A stretch of DNA of 64,000 bases from Takakia lepidozioides (lineage: Eukaryota > Streptophyta > Takakiopsida > Takakiales > Takakiaceae), in assembly GCA_030704615.1 (NCBI GenBank), contig CM060733.1:54994001-55058000 (forward strand), read 5' to 3'. Shown one piece after another: positions 1-10,987 of this stretch. Made by a program: the position numbers and the translations under genes. Each line of letters opens with the position of its first letter. The first letter of the stretch is position 1. The notes under the pieces were generated by a model, which worked only from the letters and a program-made list of their open reading frames with translations, made no database searches and was not told the origin of the DNA.

Positions 1-88
1 GTATAGGTCTTGGAGGTACATAGAGAAGTCCCTTGAAATAAAGTAAATCATCTTTGAATTCGAAGTCGTTTGTAATATGTGGGTTGTC

Positions 89-907
89 TCAAGGTCGATT
101 TAGTTGACTTCGTAGTGTTGTGGCAAATTGGTCGCTCTTCAGTGCTTCCTGGATCTCCTTTATGATCTTTACATTGTCGTAGGTGGATATGGATAACATA
201 TTCACTTGGAGATTTGCTGGTTTCAAGATGATGGATTTCTGTTGGTCAAAAGCTACATCCTCTGTTTTTTGCACATGATACGATCGTCGAGAAAGAACAT
301 CTGGTTTTCCTTGAAGATGTCCGGGACGGTAGGTAACAACAAAATCAAACCTTGCTAGTGACATACTCCATCTCGCTTGACGTCGATTCAAAACACGAGC
401 ACTCATAAAATACTCGAGGTTTTTGTGATCGGTATAGACTGTGACCTGATGTTTAGCTCCTTCCAATAGATGACGTTACTCCTCAAAAGCATCAATAATC
501 GCTAGAAGTTCTTTGTCATGGATTTCATAATTGATCTCCTCAGCGGAAAATTTGCGAGAATGAAAACCATCAGGGTGAAATCGGCCATCTGTATCGTATT
601 GAGAGAGTACCGCGTCAATTGCAAAGTCTGATGCATCTGCTTCAAAAAAGAATGGTTTAGATGGGTCTGCATGTACCAGTATTGGAGCCGTTGTGAATGT
701 CTGCTTCAGCCTTTCAAATGCTTGGTCAGTCTTCTCGTCCCATACAAATTTGTCCTTCCTTGAGAGTCGTGTCAATGGTGCAGCAATTTTGGAGTAGTCC
801 TTGATGAAGATTCTATAGAAATTTGTAAATCCTAGAAAACATTGTACATCTCCGACCGAAGTTGCTTTAATCCACTCGATGATGGTTTGTATTTTCTTCT
901 GATCCAT
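89..907 (-). pseudogene. Gypsy RT connection and RNase H fragment
   Basis: Two minus-strand frames (907-476 and 466-89) abut, separated by a stop or frameshift near 470. The first holds the RT thumb motif FLGFTNFYRIFIKDYSKIA and an RNase H start in which FFFEADASDFAIDAVLSQ carries the first catalytic Asp. The second continues with [13 protein letters not shown] and ends in [15 protein letters not shown], the usual gypsy RNase H close. The frame break alone inactivates it. Confidence 0.9.
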
Positions 908-1019
908 AAAGACTCATTTGTCAGATTGGTGGAAAAAAAAAATTTCCAACTTGGCATATAGTCATTTTTCCCTCAATTTATTAAGGACAAGGTGTACATG
1001 ACGACCATATTCTTCTTCA

Positions 1020-1232
1020 TTATGTGAAAATATCAAAATATCGTCCAAATAGATGACTACAATCAATATTTCCTGATGCTAACGGTCGTCCATCGATGAC
1101 TTCAACAGGGGTCGAGAATTTCTTTCTTACGAGCGTTAAATTGTGTTGCTTTGCAAAGTCTTTGTCAATAAAACACGCTGAAGCGCCCGAGTCCAAAAGT
1201 GCTTCTACAGAGATATCTCGATTTTGCGTCAT
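1020..1232 (-). pseudogene. Gypsy retropepsin (aspartic protease) fragment
   Basis: The minus-strand frame holds VEALLDSGASACFID, the D-S/T-G-A active-site signature of retroviral-type aspartic proteases, followed by the conserved FAKQHNL region. In an intact element it would cleave the Gag-Pol polyprotein within the particle. Here it reads only to about residue 55 before homology stops, consistent with the deletion that also removed the RT palm. Confidence 0.85.
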
Positions 1233-1328
1233 GATCTTTACTAGAGCTGTGAAACAAGGTACAGGGTCTGCAGGTAGAAAGAGACATTTTTTTTTGTGAG
1301 GAATTTGGGGTGTCCAGCCGCATGGTCC

Positions 1329-2054
1329 CTACTGTGACTGGACATCTTCGTTTTCCGACCTCCTCGTATCGAACACTTGAGTTGTGCCCCGAGTTTTGAA
1401 TCTTCTCTTGTTGGGGCAGTTTAATGCTATGTGATCATATTTTCCGCAATAAAGGCATAATCCATTTGAGCGTCGTTTTTGTTTTTCTTGTGGCGTCAAT
1501 GGCTTGAATCGGACAGCATCAATCTGCATATGATCATTACCGGATGTCTAATGGATCGTTGTGTTTGGTATCGTAGTAACAGCGACATGGTGCGTCGTTG
1601 ACCATCCAGATCGCTTCTCTTGACGTATTTCGAACAAACGATTATCGCATGCAATGACTTGGGTGATGGATTCGCTCAGTGTACTCACATTTGGCATTGT
1701 GAGCAGCAAATCTTTTACATCATTTTTTAGGCCACATCGAAACTGACTAATAAGTCTCTTCTCATTCCAGTCGAGGTCGTACGCAAGTTGTCGAAATTCG
1801 GCAGCATAAACGGAAGCTGGACGTGCTCCTTGTCGAAGATTTCACATCTTTGTATCTGCAACCCTCTCTCTATCATTCTCTCCAAACGTTGCACTAAACT
1901 TGGACATGAACGCTTCAAAATTGTATAGTAAATGCGATTTTTTCTCTAATAGCGGTGCAAACCAAGATAGGACAATGCCGGATAGAAGGGTGCCCACAAA
2001 TCCCACTTGAATACCTTCATCAGGGTAGCTTTGTGGATGTAGTCGTAGGAACAA
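1329..2054 (-). pseudogene. Gypsy gag with CCHC zinc knuckle, broken
   Basis: The frame 2,054-1,842 contains GFVGTLLSGIVLSWFAPLLE, typical of the retrotransposon gag domain. The separate frame 1,529-1,329 holds the nucleic-acid-binding knuckle CLYCGKYDHIALNC (C-x2-C-x4-H-x4-C) and a basic tail. Frameshifts around 1,540-1,840 separate them. In an active element this is the structural nucleocapsid protein. Confidence 0.8.
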
Positions 2055-2413
2055 TCATACTTGTTGAACAAAACCGCGAAATTTTGATCTCGTCCCATCA
2101 AATTTTTTGGACATGCTGACATTTGGTTCCCTGGTAATCTGTTGAAGATTTGGAGGAACCGTTGCAGTAGGATTTGTTGTAGTAGAGACTCGTAAGGTTG
2201 AAGATTTATTGTTCGACTCCTTTAACTCTGAAATTTATTGTTGCAAATTGTTGAGAGCGTTGTCAAGATCTTGAGACTGATCAGCTTGTAGTTGGGCAGT
2301 AGAGGCATGAAGTTCTTGCATCTGGACCTGAAGACTATGCAATGTGACGACCATTTCCGCAAATGTGTTTTCCATCTTAACTAATTAAGGAACAAACTTT
2401 AGTCTCGTCAAAA

Positions 2414-2705
2414 TGTCAAGGATGAGAACATGACTGAACACAAACAAGAGATTAGACTAGAGATACAAGACTAGGCAAGAAGTCAAGGTTGGCGTGGCCG
2501 TATGTACGATGAGTAAATAGGAATCAAGGCAATCTTTATAACAATGAACAAGGGTACAAGATATCGAAACACGACTTACATATTGGAATGCTGGAAACTG
2601 GATTGGAATACCAGATACTGAAAACTGGGCTAGGGTACTGGGAACTGGAAACAATAGTAGCTTGAACTGGTATTGGCGAGACTGAAGAGTGTCCAGTCTC
2701 GCCTC
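2414..2705 (-). repeat. Partial LTR of the first gypsy family
   Basis: The sequence from TGTCAAGGATGAGAACATG to the stretch GAGTGTCCAGTCTCGCC is a reverse-complement match to 5,886-6,191. It lies immediately upstream (minus sense) of the gypsy gag, as a 5' LTR should. It is truncated near 2,705, where homology with the other copy stops. No primer-binding site could be named with confidence. Confidence 0.75.
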
Positions 2706-2816
2706 CTACAAGGTGGCCTCAACTCTGCACCTTTGTCCCTACTTTCAATTTCAATGTAGTCTTGTGTTGTTCTATGTTGTGCTATTCTCTTGTTTGTTTG
2801 CTATTTGAGACATTGA

Positions 2817-3562
2817 ATTAAGGTGTCGTTGACGATACCTTAAATCCATGCCCTCTTGGGATGAGTTTGCCATGAATGAGGATCTTACATGGTCAATTTT
2901 TTTTTAAAGTTGCCAACTTCAGTTATGGAGTTCTGCCTCTTAGTGCCTGGATTAAGATGTCGTTGACGACACCTTAATCCTGAGAGTGAATTGCAACCAT
3001 TTTGGGATCTTTTGGGATGGAGTGGGACGAGCAGCTCTACTCTCAAGTTATCGCACCTCTGTCTGGGGGTTTATCGCATTCGACCCAGACCGAGAACATT
3101 GTTATGGAGCAGGATCTGCAAAAGCCCAATGCTCTGGATGTTGATTCCGATTTCTCATGTGAGTAAGTGCTAGTTCAGTTGTGGTACTTCACTGACACGA
3201 CGACACATCCTTCTATTTCCATCTTTCCTACACAAGTTGGGCCAGCAGAATGTATATCAAAGGTTGAGAGAAATGCTCACACCCAAATCTAAAGAAAGCA
3301 GAGAGATGAACTCGTGCTTTATAAATAAACATCTCAAAACACGTACTGGGAATTAAGATGTCGTTGATGACACCTTAATCCCCAGCATCTGCACACACAC
3401 TGCCTTACCGGCGAGGCTTGTCCGCCATCAATTTTTTTCGGGTGAATTTTTTTGGGGTTTTTGATTTTTCCATGAATTGTCATATGCCAACTCGTACTGG
3501 GAATTAAGATGTCGTTGACGACACCTTAATCTGGCACATTCAGAGGGAAAATAAAATAAAAG

Positions 3563-3607
<45 letters not shown>

Positions 3608-4948
3608 GTTTTGGAAAACTTGCTGGGAATTAAGATGGCGTTGACAACGCCTTAATCTGGCACATTCGGGGGGGGGGGGGGGGGAACGGTTTTTTTCTTT
3701 TTCTTTTTTTGAAAACTTGCTGGGAATTAAGATATCGTTGACGACACCTTAATCCCCACCACTTGCACACACACCGCCAAGGCTTCTTCGCCTTGAAAGT
3801 TTTTTGGGTTGAAATTTTTTTGGTTAATATTTTTGAAAAAAAAAATTTAGGGATTTTGGTTTTTCCCTAAGCTGTCATGTGCCAACTCGTACTGGGAATT
3901 AAGATGTCGTTGACGACACCTTAATCCCGAGCACCTGCACATGCACCATGGTTCATTCATGTCGCTCATTTTTCATCCAAAAGTCATCCAACATTCAATT
4001 GCAATTCATTACACTGCAAAACAAAGTCTAATGCATAAAAATGCAATTGCAAATATCCATATGGTGGATGCCTTTTTCCCATCAATGATTTATGGAATCC
4101 TGGCGGAGGAGTTTGTGCAGCTCGTTCACGCTCAACACTGGTGCATGAATAAAGTCATCAATAGTCAAGTTCATCCTCAACCTCTTCAGGTAAATGTAAT
4201 ACAAATGTTTGCACGGATAATACTTTGACCCCTTCTTTGCTTCCATCAACGAGAAGTCCGTACAATTACAAGTCGGCTCCACTCCAATCGTAATTGTGTA
4301 TACGTCGTCGTGTACAGCTGAGCCGGTCGTTGGTCTGCACATACCCTCTCAAAGAACGAGACCATCTTCAGAAACCCAGGGGTGTCGGAAGGCTCTTCGG
4401 CAGCAGTTTTTCATCGCACATTCGTACCATATGGTCGGCACCCATGAAGGATTCTTCCGTCGGATGGGGTGGAGATTGTGTCCGTACATTGTAGTTTTTG
4501 TCCATGGCAATACGTCATCTTCTTCCCTTGGTTGTAGGCTCTCATTCACTAATCTGTTCACGCTTAAGGGATTCTACTCACGTTTACCACTTAAAGCGTG
4601 AGCATGCTCACGTGAACTGCTCACGGTAGCTACCCTCTTGCAAATGAGACCAGTCACTCTTCATGGATCCACTTTGTTCAAATAAACCCAAACCTTTCTC
4701 CATTTTTGGGCTTATATATATATATATATATATATTGTGTTTTATCCTGTTTGGTGAAATTCCCATGTCCAAACAGGGTAGGGGATTAAGATGTCGTTGA
4801 CGACATCTTAATTCGTGTTTCCCTGAGCAGGATTACAACTCCCCCCTATGGTTTTTTCCAGGCAAGATTTTTTTTCTTGCAACGATTTTCATGGGTTCAT
4901 TTCTCATGCTGAGCATGCGATTTAAGATGTCGTTGACGATACCTTAAT
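2817..4948. repeat. Nine dispersed copies of a 28-bp palindrome
   Basis: Copies start at 2,817, 2,951, 3,352, 3,503, 3,629, 3,726, 3,898, 4,785 and 4,920. The consensus ATTAAGRTGTCGT-TG-ACGACAYCTTAAT pairs almost perfectly with itself around a two-base centre. Copies three to seven also share flanks (ACTGGGA before; CCC or CTGGCACATTC after), so part of the array is a degenerate unit of about 100-170 bp. Poly-T (3,566-3,606), poly-G (3,668-3,684) and an AT microsatellite (4,711-4,735) lie between copies. No coding region is seen from 2,706 to 4,080. Confidence 0.85.
4082..4342 (-). pseudogene. SWIM-type zinc-finger protein fragment
   Basis: The minus-strand frame of 86 codons contains CNC, a 15-residue spacer and YPCKHLYYIYLKRL, giving the C-x-C-x(n)-C-x-H pattern of SWIM zinc fingers, which occur in plant MULE transposases and FAR1-like proteins. 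No catalytic DDE domain is visible upstream, so this looks like the C-terminal remnant of a MULE-type or domesticated SWIM protein. Which of these it is cannot be decided here. Confidence 0.6.
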
Positions 4949-5300
4949 GTGTGGTCCCTGCGCTTGCTGATCCCTCACGAGACATGCTCATACAGTTGTC
5001 CATAGTCCCCTCATCTGGACAACTTTTCATCCGTGCTTCATCCAACGTTCATCAATTTCACTTTTACGTCCATCCCAAATCCATTTATCCGTGAATGTTT
5101 CATCGTGCATTCGTGCCACTTTGTCGTCATGGAGCATTTCTATCTTCGGTCCGATGGAGCGGAGATTGCGTCGTTGTAGTGAAGTTGACGTCCACGGCAA
5201 CAGGCCCACTTGTTCCCACGGTTTTGGAGTCTGCATCATAAATCTGCTCACGCTTCAGGGAATCTGCTCACGCATCCAGGAATCTGCTCACAGGTTCTGC
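4340..5300. repeat. Two diverged copies of a 280-bp segment
   Basis: The block at about 4,400-4,620 is repeated in diverged form at about 5,085-5,300. Shared landmarks are TTCATCGCACATTCGT / TTCATCGTGCATTCGT, the GGAGATTG stretch, a CCACGGCAA-type stretch and CTGTTCACGCTTAAGGGA / CTGCTCACGCTTCAGGGA. They flank palindrome copies eight and nine. No convincing reading frame is conserved between them. Confidence 0.5.
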
Positions 5301-5589
5301 TCACGGCTTTGCTGCCCTCGATATTTCTGTTGGAGGTTGAGGTTACGGACGCAGATGGCAACGAAATCATGTTTGAAGGCAGCTTCGAGAATCAGAATGC
5401 TCAAATCATTGCGTGGTCCCAAGTTCAAGGTGTTGGACACTATCAATGGTTGCAGGGACCTATAAATCATTTGAGTCAAGAACGAAGAGCCGAATACTTG
5501 ACAAGTACCATTCCCCGGATTTTGGATTTTCTCCAACTCTAAGCAAGTCCAAGATTTTACCGCTCCTCGAGGAACTCGGCGCTAGAGGA

Positions 5590-6191
5590 GGGGGTGATGT
5601 CACGGACATAGCCCAGAGGAACTTACCAGGAGTAATATCAGGAGTTACCATGTTACCATGTTACCAAAAGTTACCGTGATTTACTATGATCTACCATGAT
5701 TTACCATTACTTACCAAGTTACCGGGAGTTTACCAAATTACCAAGAGTAGCTTGGGAAACTGCTCAGGAAGCTTCATTTGGAGGAAACTTCTCCATCAAG
5801 ATACCTCCTTTGTTTAAGGAGGCTTCTCCATCAAGAAACCTCCATAGGGGAAACTTCTTAGGGAAACTTCTTAGTAGCCAGTATATATAGGAGGCGAGAC
5901 TGGACACTCTTCAGTCTCGCCAACACCAGTTCAAGCTATTATTGTTTCCAGTTCCCAGTACTTCAGTCCAGTTCCCAATACCCTAGCCCAGTTTCCAGTA
6001 TCTGGTATTCAAGTCCAGTTTCCAGCATTCCAATATTCAAATCGTGTTCCAATATCTTGTACCATTGTTCATTGTTATAAAGATTGCCTTGATTCCTATT
6101 TACTCGGCCACGCCGACCTTGACTTCTTGCCTAGTCTTGTACCTCTAGTCTGATCTCTTGTTTGTGTTCAGTCATGTTCTTGTCTTTGACA
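5590..6191 (+). repeat. LTR of the first gypsy family, opposite orientation
   Basis: 5,886-6,191 matches 2,414-2,705 in reverse complement and ends with the LTR terminus GTCTTTGACA. Upstream to about 5,590 the sequence is rich in short TTACCA repeats and may be the rest of the LTR, possibly starting at TGATGTCACGG. No internal retrotransposon domains accompany it, so it is a solo or truncated LTR. Confidence 0.65.
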
Positions 6192-6202
6192 AACAGAGGA
6201 TC

Positions 6203-6818
6203 CCTAACGGACCGCATTCTAGACTTATTCACAATAGATCTCTACGAATCATGTCTCAAAAAACTATCTAAATCTAAAGCCCTGGGCCCCGATCTTATAT
6301 AAAATATCATACTTCAAGCATCAGACCCTCAACTTCATCATTTTTAAAAAAAAAAAATTCAACTATGTTACAAACTGAAACGAATTCCACACTCCTGGAA
6401 GCATAGCCGCACCATTTTACTCTTTAAAAAAGGTGACCCTACAGATCTCAGTAATTACAGGCCCATAGCACTGGCCAACAGTGCCATGTACAAGTTATTC
6501 ACCGGCACGCTCATCACAATGCTCTCAAGCTATTGCGAACAATGCCAAATTCTCAGTGACCCCCAAGAAAGATTCCGAGCTACGCGTAGTACAACAAGAC
6601 AAATACAATATGTTCTATCCGCCCTCGAAGACGCTAAACTTACAAAGCAAGACATATATCTCTTATATATCGACTTTAAAAATGCCTTCGGCTCCTTAGA
6701 TCATGCTAGGTTATTCGCTATCATGCTTGATCTTGGGTACCCCACTTATGCCGTCCAACTTATAGGAAACATCTACACAAACAGTACCACTGAATACTTT
6801 GATAACGAGTTTGGATGA
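6203..6818 (+). pseudogene. LINE (non-LTR) reverse transcriptase fragment
   Basis: Motifs in order: a KLSKSKALGPDLI-type segment near 6,270, GDPTDLSNYRPIALANS (RT motif 1), QERFRATRSTTRQIQYVLSA, then YLLYIDFKNAFGSLDHARL (motif A with the first catalytic Asp). The frame breaks at a stop near 6,300 and at an A-run near 6,345. Homology ends at 6,818 just before a GC-rich element. The FADD motif is missing, so the copy is dead. A LINE piece covering later RT motifs lies at 23.6-23.9 kb on the other strand. Confidence 0.85.
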
Positions 6819-6826
6819 TGTAAAAG

Positions 6827-8722
6827 TGCCGGGCACATGAGCCAAATCGGGCCACAAAAGAGCCGCCCAGGCTGCGCGCGGCCGCCTAGGGGGTAGAAAC
6901 GGGGGCAGCCAAGGACGTGGGGCCTCGCGGGGGCAGGCTGGGAATGATGCGCCCCCACGGAAGCACCTGCAGTAACTAATGGCCCTGTTTTCACCTAAAC
7001 CCTGGTAAAATAAATAATTATTACTGTGCCACCGACTTTTTACTGTGGTTGCAGTTTAGGGTCATATGGCTAGAAAAGTTTTCACTATACTAAAAAAGAG
7101 GAGAAGCTTGGATCAATTTTTGGAGGTGCTTGTTACATACAAGTGTGAGGTTGCAATTAAGAGGAAGTGCTCAAGATGGATGATGGGAGTTTGCCAAGCT
7201 CATTTTTGCAGACAAATTGGTATGGGTAGGTAGCTTGATAATGAATACTCTCTGATTGAAAGAAATACAAAAAAAAATTGTGTGCCAAAATGGGAGCACC
7301 TGGTATGGGGCTGTGCATTTTGTTAAAGCACTATGTTGGCCACTTCCATGTTCATTGCAAGGGTGACCGCCATTTTCCCTCAGGATGTTGGAATCCAATG
7401 AGACAAGTTGGTATGGGTAGCCACCTTGATAATGAACACTCTCTAATTGAAATTTAAAAAAAAACATTTTGTGTGCTAAAATGGGATCACTTGGTATGGG
7501 CCTATGTATTTTGTCAAAGCACTATGTTGGCAACTTTCATGTTAATTGCAAGGGTGGGCGCCATTTCCGCTCACGACGTTGGAATTGAATGAGGGCAGTT
7601 GGTATGGGTGGCTAGCTTGATCATGAACGCTCTCTGCTTAGAAGAATTACAAAATATTTTTTTGTGGTGAAATGGGAGCACCTGGTATGGGGCTGGCCAT
7701 TTTTAACAACCTCTATGCTAACCATTTGTGTGTTCATTGGAAAAATAGGTGCCAATCTTTGTCACAAAGTCGGAATTGAATGAGGGCAGTTGGTATGGGT
7801 GGCTAGCTTGATCATGAACGCTCTCTGCTTAGAAGAATTACAAAATAATTTTTTGTGGTGAAATGGGAGCACCTGGTATGGGGCTGGCCATTTTTAACAA
7901 CCTCTATGCTAACCATTTGTGTGTTCATTGGAAAAATAGGTGCCAATCTTTGTCACAAAGTCGGAATTGAATGAGGGCAGTTGGTATGGGTGGCTAGCTT
8001 GATCATGAACGCTCTCTGCTTAGAAGAATTACAAAATATTTTTTTGTGGTGAAATGGGAGCACCTGGTATGGGGCTGGCCATTTTTAACAACCTCTATGC
8101 TAACCATTTGTGTGTTCATTGGAAAAATAGGTGCCAATCTTTGTCACAAAGTCGGAATTGAATGAGGGCAGTTGGTATGGGTGGCTAGCTTGATCACAAA
8201 CGCTCTCTACTTAAAAGAATTATAAAATATTTTTTTGTGGTGAAATGGGAGCACCTGGTATGGGGCTGGCCATTTTGTCCAACCTCGGAAGTGTAAGAGT
8301 TTTTTTTTTTTTGGAATGATGGAAACGATGTGGGAGACCCTCGTGGAACAGAAAGAGAACACAAAGTACAATAACAAGTTCAACATCCTCCATGTTCACC
8401 TACAAATCCTTCTCAAATTAACTTAGCCTCCAATGTAAACCACCATCCAACCAAAACCCCATACCCTAATCCTCAAACCCTAGCTTGCTTGGAGGTAATT
8501 CTTAAGCTCACCATATTTTATTGACTAAATGGGCCTTGATTCATTAGTAACTCTTATTCCTCCACAACCGGCCCGGGGTAGAATTCCGTGCACATGTGCC
8601 CACCCGCGGGGGCTGCCCCCTTGGAAGCAGGGACCGCCCAGGCTGCAGCCGCTGGCGGGGCCCACCACATCCAGTCGCCGCTTAGGATGTACCGAACTGC
8701 TCATGTGCCCGCTCGGCACGAG
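6827..8722. mobile_element. 1.9-kb element with GC-rich inverted ends
   Basis: The left end reads GTGCCGGGCACATGAGC. The right end, reverse-complemented, reads GTGCCGAGCGGGCACATGAGC. Each terminus is also a small self-complementary hairpin. Behind each lies about 150 bp of GC-rich sequence, unlike the AT-rich 191-bp satellite between them. No transposase and no clear target-site duplication are seen, so a non-autonomous element is an inference. Confidence 0.45.
7200..8290 (+). repeat. 191-bp tandem satellite
   Basis: GGAATTGAATGAGGGCAGTT recurs at 7,581, 7,772, 7,963 and 8,154, a constant period of 191 bp with near-identical units. Two more diverged units with the shared core TTGGTATGGG precede them from about 7,200. 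The array ends near 8,290 in a T-run. It has no coding potential. Confidence 0.95.
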
Positions 8723-8837
8723 AGTCTTTTTGGATATGCCAAGTAAGGGAGGGTACTAATTGGATACCCAGGTAGGTGTATGGTTCATTTCGTCCCAGGA
8801 AGGATGTCGTGCACCTAAGCATCGTGCCACAACATAC
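8290..8837. other. Non-coding stretch before the CACTA element
   Basis: AT-rich sequence without a gene to about 8,555, then the GC-rich right end of the satellite element to 8,722. From 8,806 it carries a segment beginning GTCGTGCACCTAAGC that is repeated at 14,456 and is the insertion site of the CACTA transposon. Confidence 0.7.
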
Positions 8838-8840
8838 ATC
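8838..8840 (+). other. CACTA target-site duplication, left copy
   Basis: ATC immediately before the CACTA terminus. It matches 14,259-14,261 and is single in the unoccupied paralogue at 14,488-14,490. Confidence 0.9.
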
Positions 8841-10139
8841 CACTACAACAAATTGTGGTTTTTACGTCTATGTGTTATGACTGCAAATGCAGTTATGGAA
8901 GCCATTTACGACTTCCTGACTCTGAAGACGTAAAAGCCTAGTCAGTTGTGACATGGCAGATATGACACTCCAAGCTGGCTGTGATGTGGCGCCTGAGCAG
9001 CTGTGGGGGTAGTCATACACGCTGGCTTTACTGAATGACTGAACGGACAATGTAGTCCATGTCAGCGGCTGTGCAAGAGTGGCACGTGCTCGATACAGGA
9101 AATGACACGTGGTAGAGTGTTAGCTCTCCATGACTGCGAACTATGACTATGGGCGAGCTAATCCGGTTGCAACACGTGGCGCGTTGCAGTTTTTACACGT
9201 GGTCCCTTAGCATATTGACATGTGTCATGATGGGTGCTTTTTTTGGGTGTATTGCTATTTTTTGACATATTTGTATTTCTGCCACGTGGTGTAGTACTAT
9301 TGGAGAGTGAAAATGGATGTAGTCATTATTATGACTATGATATCAGTCATGTACATGTCTACTACAACAATGAAATATAATATATAATACAAAGAGAACA
9401 AGGCAGCAAGACATAACTGCAACAAGCTGAGCAAAACCAAGAGATTGTACACCATCTCTATTTATCATTATCATTTTTGTTGCGATCTAAAAATACATTA
9501 AATAGTCGCATGTTCTCATGTGAATTATTTTGTCTAACTATAACACTTTGAAAAGTGTTCACCCAGAATCTTCTAACTACTCATGTATTCCATCAATCTG
9601 CAACCCATCAAAAACGGCTTGCATGGCTTTAAGAATTACTACAGCAAGGACATTTGTTTGTTTTCCAAGTTCTTGCATAAGATGCACCAACCAATATTGC
9701 ATTGTGAGACACTCACTCGCTATACTCCAAAGCGTCCAGGGAAGGTCACTGAGCAACCTGCCAAGAGAATTATCTAATACCATATATGAAAAACCAATGC
9801 CAGTGTTGTTTATGGTAACTTCTATCCCATGTCCTAAACAAACCAAAGCAAAAAGGTTGGTGTGTGTTGGCGAAGTCGTCAGATACTTCACAAAGAAACA
9901 TGCACTAAAAATGAAACCCAGGATGATAGGAAGGTCACTCACGTTCATACAAAGACATCTTGCTCATTGCCCAGCACCCTGCGTCACCCACACTCTATCT
10001 CTACTCCTTCAGCTATCCATGCCTCTGCACAAATCAAGCATTCATCCTTGCCTTGCTGCTAGCAGCTGACAATGACAGCCTACATTTGTTCTAGGAAACA
10101 CCCAACTCAGCGTAGCACACTAGTTCCTATGCTGAATTG

Positions 10140-10600
10140 CGTCTGCTACTCTCTGAAATGTAGCAGGCATTACATAGGAGATTGCACTTGGGCTTAGATT
10201 TCAATTCTTCACACATGGGCCAACCACACAGGCTAGCCTACTTGATGCCGTTGGAAAGCCCTTGATGAGGAGGGGTGCACCAGCTTGGTCTCATCATTTT
10301 TGGACCTGAGGTATGGGAGATATCAAATTTCAAGTACTTTTGGTCGCTGGGAATTTGTGAGAAATAGCAAAGTGGGCTTTCCTGGAGCCATGAGAGGCCC
10401 TTCATGTGGGATATTTGGAATTTCAATTGTTTCTGATATCCAACTTCAATTTAGTATATTGATTTCAATTCTTCACACATGGGCCTCGACATAGGAGACA
10501 CACTTTGATACATAGGGGATTGCACTTGGTTTTCCGTTTCAATTCTTCACACATGGGCCAACGGCACAGGCTTATCATAATCGGCCCTAAATTTACATGT
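10140..10600. repeat. Dispersed repeat shared with the 57-59 kb palindrome arms
   Basis: The phrases ACATAGGAGATTGCACTTGG, TTTCAATTCTTCACACATGG and GGCCAACGGCACAGGCT occur here within the CACTA cargo. They recur many times in 57,180-57,860 and 58,720-59,340. This is a repeat family of about 50-100-bp units present at two distant places in the window. Confidence 0.85.
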
Positions 10601-10987
10601 TCAATTCTGCAAGTTAGCTGGTTGAGTGAATCTAGTTTGGAGTGACTTTGACATGATACTGCCAATGTGACAACAGGAAAGTGCTAAAAAATAGGTAACA
10701 GAGATGAGAAGAAGCTGTGGAATGAATACTTATCTGAGCCCAGTCACTGATGGGTCAAAGAGGGAAAAACAGGGTGAAATGTGTTGAAGAAGATGCCTTC
10801 ATTAGCAGTGCCTGATTTTATCACTTGTGCCGCTGCTCCCAGTTGACCATCTACCCATGCAGGTTTCTTGTAGCTATTGATCCACAGGGAATCACGGGTA
10901 ATCTTGAGCTTGAAATCTGGCCTTCTTGGATGAATCTAGACCCACACGAAATCCCTGCTCCTTCAGCTATCCATGCCTCTGCACAAA

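Larger units (their letters stand above)
1..2400 (-). mobile_element. Decayed Ty3/gypsy retrotransposon body
   Basis: Read on the minus strand from about 2,400 downwards, the domains follow gypsy order: gag-like stretch (about 2,054-1,842), CCHC zinc knuckle (1,529-1,329), aspartic protease (1,232-1,020), the end of reverse transcriptase with RNase H (907-89). The RT palm with its catalytic aspartates is absent: protease is followed almost directly by the RT connection region, so an internal deletion of roughly 1 kb is inferred. Frames are broken between all blocks. The element runs off the left edge of the window, so integrase and the 3' LTR are not seen. It cannot be autonomous. Confidence 0.85.

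Noticed and set aside
2817-4948. CRISPR-like reading of the repeated 28-mers
   Set aside because: Spacing is irregular (95-890 bp), the repeats are palindromic and the context is a plant nuclear genome with introns.
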